Assembly: GCA_043720875.1 (NCBI GenBank)
Contig: JAYSRU010000257.1
Span: 1 to 56,304 of the forward strand
Length of the DNA stretch: 56,304 nt
From: JAYSRU01 sp043720875
GTDB taxonomy: Bacteria > Bacteroidota > Bacteroidia > Flavobacteriales_D > Crocinitomicaceae
Direction: 5' to 3'
The notes beneath the pieces were generated by a model. It made no database searches, was not told the origin of the DNA, and was given only the letters and a program-made list of their open reading frames with translations. The position numbers and the translations under genes were made by a program. Below are positions 17,738-24,496 of this stretch, one piece after another; the stretch's first letter is position 1; each line of letters starts with the position of its first letter.

Positions 17738-18466
17738 ATGAAGCAAATCTTTGAAAATTACACCTCAGAAGACCTCATCGTGTGGTCTACGCTATTCGAA
17801 AGACAATTTGAAAACCTTAAAGTCAAGGGAAGTCAACATTACTTGTCCGCTTTAAACGATATGCATTCTGTGTTGAATGTGAACGAAGTGCCAAATTTCG
17901 AAGCAATTAATGCGTGGTTTGAGACTTCAACCGCTTGGGAAATACATTGTGTTCCCGGACTAATTCCAGTCGATGAATTCTTTATTTTGCTTTCTCAAAA
18001 GAAATTTCCTGCATCTACGTGGTTGCGTTCAAAAGACAAACTTGATTACTTAGAAGAACCTGATATGTTCCATGATGTTTTTGGACATGTTCCTTTATTG
18101 TCCAATACAGTATTTTCAAACTTCGTGCATGAATTTGGAAAGTTAGGTGTTACGCTCTTAGATGACGAAGAAAAACTCCTAAAACTTCAGCGCCTATACT
18201 GGTTTACCATTGAATTTGGTCTTATTCTAGAAGACAATGTGCTTAAAGCATTTGGCGCGGGTATCATTTCTTCATTCGGGGAAACGAATTCGGCCCTGTT
18301 GGAGGAAACTTCACATGAAAATTATGTAATCGCAACCGTATTAGAACGCTCGTTTATCACGACAGAAATTCAAAGTACTTATTTTGTATTACCAAGTTTG
18401 GTTGTATTGTTAGAATCCATCGTACATTTGTCACTAACTTGGAAAAAACATGAATTGGTTAATTAA
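17738..18466 (+). CDS. phhA: Phenylalanine 4-hydroxylase
   Basis: A 242-residue, single-domain bacterial aromatic amino acid hydroxylase that converts phenylalanine to tyrosine using O2, Fe(II) and tetrahydropterin. The iron ligands are visible: His112 and His117 in MFHDVFGHVPLL and Glu159 in YWFTIEFGL. No N-terminal ACT regulatory domain is present, as usual in bacteria. I start at the ATG at 17738; the frame is open further upstream, but that extension would run through the leader terminator. The pterin dehydratase gene overlaps its end by 17 bases. Expression is probably set by the leader attenuator at 17577-17697. Confidence 0.95.
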   Translation: MKQIFENYTSEDLIVWSTLFERQFENLKVKGSQHYLSALNDMHSVLNVNEVPNFEAINAWFETSTAWEIHCVPGLIPVDEFFILLSQKKFPASTWLRSKDKLDYLEEPDMFHDVFGHVPLLSNTVFSNFVHEFGKLGVTLLDDEEKLLKLQRLYWFTIEFGLILEDNVLKAFGAGIISSFGETNSALLEETSHENYVIATVLERSFITTEIQSTYFVLPSLVVLLESIVHLSLTWKKHELVN

Positions 18467-18689
18467 AGACTCGAAATTAAGTCGAGAATTTTCGTTTGGA
18501 AATCAAACTGAATTGGTTGAATTTATTACGGCTATAGCCGTTCATGCCGATAAAGTTGGTCATCATCCGGACATGCAAATTTACAAATGTTCCAAATTAA
18601 GAATTGAATTGTTCACTCACGATTTAAAGGAAATCGGCCCTAAAGATTATGACTTAGCCGCATTTATTGACAGTTTACCATTTAATTAA
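18450..18689 (+). CDS. phhB: Pterin-4a-carbinolamine dehydratase
   Basis: A 79-residue enzyme that dehydrates the 4a-hydroxytetrahydropterin released by phenylalanine hydroxylase, allowing the cofactor to be recycled. The signature residues are present: the His-His-Pro at 38-40 (GHHPDMQIY) and His57 in LFTHDLKE, followed by KDYDLAAFIDSL. It is slightly shorter than the usual 95-110 residues because the N-terminal arm is reduced. It overlaps phhA by 17 bases, as expected for an enzyme pair made together. Confidence 0.9.
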   Translation: MNWLIKDSKLSREFSFGNQTELVEFITAIAVHADKVGHHPDMQIYKCSKLRIELFTHDLKEIGPKDYDLAAFIDSLPFN

Positions 18690-18708
18690 TTACCTTGCAA
18701 CAACTCCC

Positions 18709-18993
18709 ATGAAAATCTCAACATTACTCTTAATCGTTTTCGGTTTATTTAGTTTCATTTCTTGCAAGAAAGTTTATACCTGTTCGTGCACTACAACATT
18801 ACTGTTTACAAGCGGAGGAGCAACAAACCACCTAGACAATTCTGCGCAATATTCTGAAAAGATGAACAAAAAAACGGCAACTTCGGCATGTGAAAACAAG
18901 GAGCAGTCTATCACTAATTCATATACCAACACCTTAAGTAACAACGGCACAACTACGCCACAAGCAACGGCGGTTACGCAATGTAAGCTATGA
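18709..18993 (+). CDS. Small lipoprotein, cysteine-containing
   Basis: A 94-residue putative lipoprotein when started at the ATG at 18709. The signal MKISTLLLIVFGLFSFISC ends in a lipobox (FISC), then KKVYTCSCTTTL and a short Ser/Thr/Asn-rich body with further cysteines (ATSACENKEQ, VTQCKL). No fold or function is recognised. The pattern resembles many short Bacteroidota lipoproteins that begin CKKxYxCxC. It follows phhB by 19 bases and may be read through from it, but a functional link is not evident. Confidence 0.7.
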   Translation: MKISTLLLIVFGLFSFISCKKVYTCSCTTTLLFTSGGATNHLDNSAQYSEKMNKKTATSACENKEQSITNSYTNTLSNNGTTTPQATAVTQCKL

Positions 18994-19036
18994 AAACTAT
19001 TATCTTCACACTTTTACTCAGTAAAAATTATAAACT

Positions 19037-19642
19037 ATGATGGACTTCTTAAATAAATACGTATTCGACGCATTTAACATGCGAGATATGCTTAAGGCAA
19101 GCACGGTGCTTTTTGCCGTGATCGATATCATAGGATCTATTCCCGTAATCATAAAACTAAAAACAGACAACAGCGATATCTCTGTCATGCGTACAAGTGT
19201 CGTTGTGCTTGGAATAATGCTTGGATTCCTTATTCTTGGAGAAAGTGTCCTCAACGTATTTGGCGTAAGTGTAGAAGCGTTTGCCGTAGCTGGATCATTG
19301 CTTTTATTTGCTTTGGCATGTGAAATGATCTTTGGAGTTACGGTGTTCAAAGACAACGTTGTGGGTAAAACAGCAAGTATTGTCCCCTTGGCTTTCCCTA
19401 TCATTGCAGGGGCTGGAACGATGACTTCGTTGGTTTCCTTACGTGCAGAATTTGAATATGTTAATATCGTAATAGCAATATTCATTAACGTACTTATTGT
19501 CTTTCTGGTGCTGAAAAGCACGAAACAAATAGCACGTATTTTAGGAGAAGGTGGAATTGCAATTCTTAAAAAGGTGTTTGGAATTATTTTATTGGCTATC
19601 GCAGTAAAATTATTTACTACTAATATCAAAGAGCTGCTTTAA
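19037..19642 (+). CDS. MarC-family integral membrane protein
   Basis: A 201-residue protein with about six transmembrane helices, matching the MarC (UPF0056) family. Markers are the conserved opening VLFAVIDIIGSIPVII, the PLAFPIIAGAGTMTSLVSL segment in the middle and the final helix IILLAIAVKLF. The family was named for the mar locus, but a role in antibiotic resistance has not held up and its substrate is unknown. Two ATG codons (19037 and 19040) are both possible starts. It converges on the anti-sigma gene, with 3 bases between the two stops. Confidence 0.85.
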   Translation: MMDFLNKYVFDAFNMRDMLKASTVLFAVIDIIGSIPVIIKLKTDNSDISVMRTSVVVLGIMLGFLILGESVLNVFGVSVEAFAVAGSLLLFALACEMIFGVTVFKDNVVGKTASIVPLAFPIIAGAGTMTSLVSLRAEFEYVNIVIAIFINVLIVFLVLKSTKQIARILGEGGIAILKKVFGIILLAIAVKLFTTNIKELL

Positions 19643-19645
19643 GCC

Positions 19646-20638
19646 TTATCTTTTTCTTCTCGAATATTCGAATTTTCCGATTTTAAGATGTGTGCCACCA
19701 GATTTTCTTTTGGTTGGCTCAGCGCTTCTGTAATCTACCTCAGTGCCAATAATTTTTTGAGCTATTGAAGTAAGTCCAGAAACTGGATTCGGCATTGATG
19801 CATACGGTCTAAGTTCGTAGCGAGAACTATTCTTTGGTACAGAAGCTGATGCAATTCCGTTGGTTAAATCTGGTAACGATGGTGTATTTTCCTCTTTTTT
19901 AGGATCAATTTGTTGGGGTGTTTGATGCACAATTATCGGTATGTGAGTATTATTTTCATCCTGAATGATCGGCAATTCAACTTTCTCCCTTACCTGGATC
20001 TTGGCTACTGAATCTGTAGCAATATTTTTATTTTTTCTGACATTACGAACTTTATTCACAGCCTGATATACCTGTTCTTGCGTAATTTGAGTTGGAAGTT
20101 TCTTGGGCCCAACTTCCTTTTTAACCTTTTCTTTATGTGCTATTTGAGGGTCAGCCGTTCCGCTAAATTTATAAACTGTAAAAAATAGTATTGCAACAGC
20201 GGCAACCGCACTTAACCAAGGCCAAAGTACAATCACCGCACGTTTTTTCAATGCACTTTTATTTTCGAACTTCTCGTTCAAATTAGGACTTAAGCGTGTT
20301 GCTTGGTAACGTTTAAACGCTATCGCAGCTAACTCATTATTGCTAATAATTTTCTGAACATGTGCTGAATCTTTAGCCGAATTCACCCCTTCTATTTCTC
20401 CAATCATTAAGTAGTCCAAGTTTGCTAATTCTGCATCCTCCGATATTTTTAAATTCCCCTTAACCGCCAAATCTAATGTCACAGAAATATGCTCCAAAAC
20501 CGGTAATTCTTCGTCGTTCAATTTTAACTCGGGGTGTAAAATCAAAAAAGAATCAAAGGCATTTCTATCCTGTTCATCTAGCGTCTTGTCTAAATAATCA
20601 AGGTAAAATTCTTCGTAATTTTCTAGTGTAATTTTCAT
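19646..20638 (-). CDS. Putative membrane anti-sigma factor
   Basis: A 330-residue single-pass protein. The cytoplasmic N-terminus (about 1-140) begins with MKITLENYEEFYLDYLDKTL and LILHPEL, the typical opening of Bacteroidota anti-sigma partners. One membrane helix (VLWPWLSAVAAVAILFFTVY, about 142-161) leads to a periplasmic tail rich in K, P, Q and N that ends in basic residues (KRKSGG, SRRKR). It lies 2 bases after the ECF sigma gene on the same strand, which supports a sigma/anti-sigma pair. It lacks a clear zinc-binding ZAS motif. The signal it would relay is unknown. Confidence 0.75.
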   Translation of the reverse strand: MKITLENYEEFYLDYLDKTLDEQDRNAFDSFLILHPELKLNDEELPVLEHISVTLDLAVKGNLKISEDAELANLDYLMIGEIEGVNSAKDSAHVQKIISNNELAAIAFKRYQATRLSPNLNEKFENKSALKKRAVIVLWPWLSAVAAVAILFFTVYKFSGTADPQIAHKEKVKKEVGPKKLPTQITQEQVYQAVNKVRNVRKNKNIATDSVAKIQVREKVELPIIQDENNTHIPIIVHQTPQQIDPKKEENTPSLPDLTNGIASASVPKNSSRYELRPYASMPNPVSGLTSIAQKIIGTEVDYRSAEPTKRKSGGTHLKIGKFEYSRRKR

Positions 20639-20640
20639 AG

Positions 20641-21126
20641 TTAAACGAGTACTTCTATTTCTTTAATGTAATTCTTTAAGCTTTGTCTTGCCCTAAAAAT
20701 GTAAACCTTCACTTGCGCTTCTGTCAGTTTAGTGATTTCGGCTATCTCAGCATAATTGTATCCTTCATAATCTCTCAACAAAACAACTGTCTTTTGAACT
20801 GTAGGAAGCATTTCTAAAGCGGCGTGCAATTGTTCTTGTAAATCAAATTCTGCAATGGGCGTTTTACCCGTTGGCTCACTTGCGTGTTCAATATCACCGT
20901 TACGCTTTTCCTTTTTTATAAAATCAATTATTGCATGGTAAGCCGTAGTAAAAAGATAAGACTTTACCTTTTCAGCACTCACTTCTTCATGCTTAACCCA
21001 AACCTTCGTAAACGTATCTTGTACGATATCTTCTGCATACATTTTTACCCGAATATGCTTTAACGCAAAGCGATATATCCCATCAGAATATAGATCTATT
21101 GCATTATTGTATTCGCTAACGTTCAT
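20641..21126 (-). CDS. ECF RNA polymerase sigma factor
   Basis: A 161-residue sigma-70 family protein with regions 2 and 4 only. Region 2 is seen in YAEDIVQDTFTKVWVKHEEV and YLFTTAYHAIIDFIKKEKR, and region 4 in LEMLPTVQKTVVLLRDYEGY and NYAEIAEITKLTEAQVKVYI. This length is typical of ECF sigma factors in Bacteroidota. It would redirect RNA polymerase to a regulon controlled by the membrane protein encoded just downstream. The gene starts at ATG 21126 and has no recognisable promoter; ECF sigma genes often control themselves. Confidence 0.9.
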   Translation of the reverse strand: MNVSEYNNAIDLYSDGIYRFALKHIRVKMYAEDIVQDTFTKVWVKHEEVSAEKVKSYLFTTAYHAIIDFIKKEKRNGDIEHASEPTGKTPIAEFDLQEQLHAALEMLPTVQKTVVLLRDYEGYNYAEIAEITKLTEAQVKVYIFRARQSLKNYIKEIEVLV

Positions 21127-21210
21127 TTACAGGTTTTTACTTTAGACTTTTGTTGGATAAAAAAGTTACAGAAAGGTATGAAATATTTTGCAAGAATTAC
21201 AAAACGCGAA

Positions 21211-22149
21211 TTACGCACCACCCGAATACGCATTCAAAACAACCTGTATTTGTTCTTCTACTGTACTATTTTCCGGTAGCCAATGGATTTGAACACCTTC
21301 CTTTTCCATTTTTCGAAACCAAGTCATTTGTCGTTTCGCATAACGATGAATGGCTACCCTTAACTTTTCGTAGAGTTCAACTTTAGTTAATTTATTTTGC
21401 AAATATTGGGCAACAAATAGATATTCTAAACCCAATTTTTCTAAACGCTCTACTGTAATTTCTTTCGACGCAAGTAACAATTCTACCTCCTCAATTAGAC
21501 CAAAATCTAGTCGTTGTTTCAATCGTTTATCGATTCTGCTTCTTCTCAAATTTATCGATGGATTCAATCCAAAATAAATCAAATTATAATTAAAGGTATA
21601 GTTTGTCTTAAACTCATTATTATCAAGATACATGCACTTTTCAATTCCTCTAATAATTCGCTTTTTCGTCGATCTATCAATTATATTTTTAATTTGATTT
21701 TGTTGCGCATCCAAAACACTAATTAATTCTTCTAATTCTTTGTTTTTTAGTTCATCGCGTAAAGCTACATTTTCCGGTATGAAAACGTCATTCATAGTTT
21801 TATGAAAAACATCTAAGTACTGACCTGTTCCACCACAAATAATTGGCACTAAATTTTGTTTCAAAATAACATCAAATGTATTGTAAACCAATGGTATAAA
21901 ATCTTTTAAGTAAAATTGTTCTTTAGGTGAAATGATATTTATCATATGATGTATAACCTGTGTTTCGAATTGGTTATATTCCGCCAAATCTTTTCCTGTT
22001 CCAATGTCCAAAAATTTGTAAACTTGTCGACTATCCGCACTAATAATTTCACCATTTATTCGATTTGCTAAATTAACTGCTAAATTAGTTTTTCCTGAAG
22101 CTGTTGGACCCAAAATTACAATGCCCTCGTATTTACTTTTTCCCATCAT
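21211..22149 (-). CDS. miaA: tRNA dimethylallyltransferase (MiaA family, variant)
   Basis: A 312-residue enzyme expected to add a dimethylallyl group to A37 of tRNAs reading UNN codons. The P-loop is GPTASGKTNLA, followed by GEIISADSRQVY, CGGTGQYLD and the late YAKRQMTWFRK motif, all family hallmarks. The segment DIGTGKDLAEY replaces the usual GTAKP element, so this is a divergent subgroup; Bacteroidota often carry more than one MiaA. I start at one of two adjacent ATGs (22149 or 22146), because the longer open frame overlaps the upstream gene and lacks family similarity. The remaining overlap with the upstream gene is 14-17 bases. Confidence 0.88.
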   Translation of the reverse strand: MMGKSKYEGIVILGPTASGKTNLAVNLANRINGEIISADSRQVYKFLDIGTGKDLAEYNQFETQVIHHMINIISPKEQFYLKDFIPLVYNTFDVILKQNLVPIICGGTGQYLDVFHKTMNDVFIPENVALRDELKNKELEELISVLDAQQNQIKNIIDRSTKKRIIRGIEKCMYLDNNEFKTNYTFNYNLIYFGLNPSINLRRSRIDKRLKQRLDFGLIEEVELLLASKEITVERLEKLGLEYLFVAQYLQNKLTKVELYEKLRVAIHRYAKRQMTWFRKMEKEGVQIHWLPENSTVEEQIQVVLNAYSGGA

Positions 22150-22840
22150 TTTCAGCTTTAATAAATGAGAACACCATTTTCCAATTTCCTTGGTTTTTGA
22201 TCCTATACGCTGTATCAGGTATCGTTGTACTATTTTTACCCAAGCCACGAGATCTAACATGCGTTTTTTTATCCACCAAAAAAAACAATTCCTTCGATTT
22301 AGAATGATGCACAAATCCCGCATTTTCAAAACTTGTACCATCACTTAAACTTGCATCAACGTAAGTCATAATATCTCCTGCATGGGTTACTTTGCCGTAA
22401 AACTTTACCAATTTACTTAAACCTCCTGTTACATGGGATCCACCCACAGTACAATATTGAATCAATTCGTGCGACAAGCGATTTTCGGGCAAGCGATTCA
22501 ACGTCCTGCCTTTTGAAAAACTTGCTACACTTACCAAAATATCATTGGCATATAACCCAAGGTATTGAAATGTTTTTATTGGCGCAAACAGATGATTCCT
22601 TTCAAAAAACACTAGCGCATCCCATTCATCCACAAATTGAACCGTGCATTTCCTTGCGTGAATTTGATCGCTCTTTTTTGCCTTATGCTCAAAGAACCGT
22701 TTTGATTTTTCGAAATTACTTAAAATCAAATCCAATGGAAACCGAGTTGTTTTTGCTAAAGGGAATTCTTCATGAAATCGCATTATTTTTTCTCGCGCTG
22801 CACGTGAGGAACAAACTTCATCAGAAAACAATTCTGACAT
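22133..22840 (-). CDS. Conserved protein related to a homing-endonuclease companion domain
   Basis: A 235-residue protein when started at ATG 22840; an in-frame ATG at 22888 would add 16 residues, but a promoter-like CATCTTTG lies inside that extension. The central part, with CTVQFVDEWDALVFFERNH, LYANDILVSVASFSKG, HELIQYCTVGGSHVTGGLSK and GDIMTYVDASLSDGTSFENA then GFVHHS, matches in order the acyltransferase-like domain I recall attached to phage and intron homing endonucleases. No nuclease motif is present. The gene overlaps miaA, so it may be linked to tRNA or RNA metabolism. The function is unknown and the similarity is recalled, not searched. Confidence 0.6.
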   Translation of the reverse strand: MSELFSDEVCSSRAAREKIMRFHEEFPLAKTTRFPLDLILSNFEKSKRFFEHKAKKSDQIHARKCTVQFVDEWDALVFFERNHLFAPIKTFQYLGLYANDILVSVASFSKGRTLNRLPENRLSHELIQYCTVGGSHVTGGLSKLVKFYGKVTHAGDIMTYVDASLSDGTSFENAGFVHHSKSKELFFLVDKKTHVRSRGLGKNSTTIPDTAYRIKNQGNWKMVFSFIKAENDGKK

Positions 22841-22978
22841 TAAAACAACATTTTCTTTTCCCTTGTACACAATTACAAAGATGAGCATTTGCGGACTGAA
22901 TTAATCAAGGTAGCTAAAAGAAATTTATTATTTCCTTTTGATTAGCACGCATTCCGTAAATTCAATTCCTCATTTAAT

Positions 22979-22986
22979 TACCTTTG
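22979..22986 (+). promoter_or_regulatory. -7 box for radA
   Basis: TACCTTTG matches TAnnTTTG exactly, 23 bases before the chosen radA start. This supports the ATG at 23010 over the upstream ATG at 22938, which would lie outside the transcript. Confidence 0.6.
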
Positions 22987-23009
22987 TGTTTCTAACGATC
23001 AGAATCAAT

Positions 23010-24374
23010 ATGGCCAAAGTTAAGAGTGCATTTTTTTGTCAAAGTTGCGGATACGAAGCGGTAAAATGGCTTGGAAAATGTCCTTCTTGTCAGGAATGGA
23101 ATACATTTATAGAAGAAGTTGTTGAAAAGCAATCAGCTCAAGTTGTTGCATTTTCCACCAATTCTGGGCGGACAGCAAAACCTCAAAAATTAACTGAAAT
23201 TGTTCCCCAACTAGAACGTCGCATTCAACTTGCCGATTTAGAATTAAACCGAGTTCTCGGTGATGGATTAGTTCCAGGATCTTTAGTATTGATTGGTGGT
23301 GAACCAGGTATTGGAAAATCAACCTTGCTTTTACAACAAGCGATCGGAAATCCTGATCTTAAAATTCTTTACGTTTCTGGAGAAGAAAGCGATCAACAAA
23401 TCAAAATGCGTGCAGAACGATTAGGAGCAAATACGGAATCTTGTTATGTATTAACTGAAACTAATATTCAAAATATTTTTCTTCAAGCAGAAGAAGTTGC
23501 GCCTCAATTGATGATTATTGACAGTATCCAAACGCTGTATTCAACTCAAATTGAAAGTGCACCAGGAAGCATTTCCCAAATCAGAGAGTGTACTGCACAA
23601 TTGTTACGCTACGCTAAACAAACAGATGTCCCCGTTTTTCTAATCGGACACATCACCAAAGATGGTGCGATTGCGGGTCCAAAAGTTTTAGAACACATGG
23701 TAGATACGGTTTTGCAATTTGAAGGCGACCGGAATAACATTTATAGACTCATGCGCTCTGTAAAAAATCGTTTTGGTAGCACGAATGAATTGGGGATCTA
23801 TCAAATGCAGGGTTCTGGATTAAGGCAAGTTGACAATCCATCTGAAATATTAATTACAAGTTCGGCAGCTGGTCTAAGTGGTGTTGCAATTGCGGCAACA
23901 GTTGAAGGAATGCGCCCGATAATGATTGAAGTGCAAGCATTAGTAAGTACTGCGGTTTATGGAACACCGCAACGGTCGAGTACAGGATTTGATGCACGAA
24001 GGTTAAATATGCTTTTGGCGGTAATGGAAAAACGTTGTGGATTCAAACTTGGAACAAAAGATGTCTTTATAAATATCGCTGGGGGAATTCGTGTTGAAGA
24101 TCCCGCAATAGATTTAGCCATTATGGCCAGCATTGCAAGTTCCAATGCCGATCTTGTTATCCCTAAAGGTGTGTGTTTGGCTGCAGAAGTCGGTTTATCT
24201 GGAGAAGTACGACCAGTTACACGCATAGATCAACGCTGTTCTGAAGCAGAAAAACTTGGATTCGAAAAAATAATTGTGTCAAAATTCAACAAAGGAGTGG
24301 ACCCAAAAAAATACAACATCGAAATTGTTTTCTGCGAAAGAATTGATGAAGTAATGCGTGAATTATTCGCCTAA
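23010..24374 (+). CDS. radA: DNA repair protein RadA
   Basis: A 454-residue branch-migration ATPase of recombinational repair. The N-terminal zinc finger (FCQSCGYEAVKWLGKCPSC) leads to a RecA-like core with Walker A GGEPGIGKSTLLLQ, then IDSIQTLYS, the RadA-specific KNRFGSTNELGIYQM motif and a C-terminal Lon-like domain (AIMASIASS, GEVRPV). The family length is about 450. The start at 23010 follows a consensus -7 box. It promotes strand exchange and processing of recombination intermediates in the cytoplasm and, in transformable bacteria, integration of incoming DNA. Confidence 0.97.
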   Translation: MAKVKSAFFCQSCGYEAVKWLGKCPSCQEWNTFIEEVVEKQSAQVVAFSTNSGRTAKPQKLTEIVPQLERRIQLADLELNRVLGDGLVPGSLVLIGGEPGIGKSTLLLQQAIGNPDLKILYVSGEESDQQIKMRAERLGANTESCYVLTETNIQNIFLQAEEVAPQLMIIDSIQTLYSTQIESAPGSISQIRECTAQLLRYAKQTDVPVFLIGHITKDGAIAGPKVLEHMVDTVLQFEGDRNNIYRLMRSVKNRFGSTNELGIYQMQGSGLRQVDNPSEILITSSAAGLSGVAIAATVEGMRPIMIEVQALVSTAVYGTPQRSSTGFDARRLNMLLAVMEKRCGFKLGTKDVFINIAGGIRVEDPAIDLAIMASIASSNADLVIPKGVCLAAEVGLSGEVRPVTRIDQRCSEAEKLGFEKIIVSKFNKGVDPKKYNIEIVFCERIDEVMRELFA

Positions 24375-24496
24375 AGAATAAAAAAGTATACTATATTAAG
24401 TGAAAATTAAGATTTAATCTACCGAACCAACGTTTTGTTCATTTGAAAACCGTGAACCAAAAAAAAACACGACCTTTAAAAAATATTATGTAAATC

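Noticed and set aside
19018..19629. Long minus-strand open frame opposite marC
   Set aside because: It is the mirror of the marC gene; the plus-strand product is a clear MarC membrane protein, and the opposite frame encodes low-complexity Ser/Thr/Ile/Lys sequence.
22513..22884. 123-codon plus-strand frame opposite the gene upstream of miaA
   Set aside because: It is the antisense of a gene with clear motif order and has no promoter or recognisable domain.
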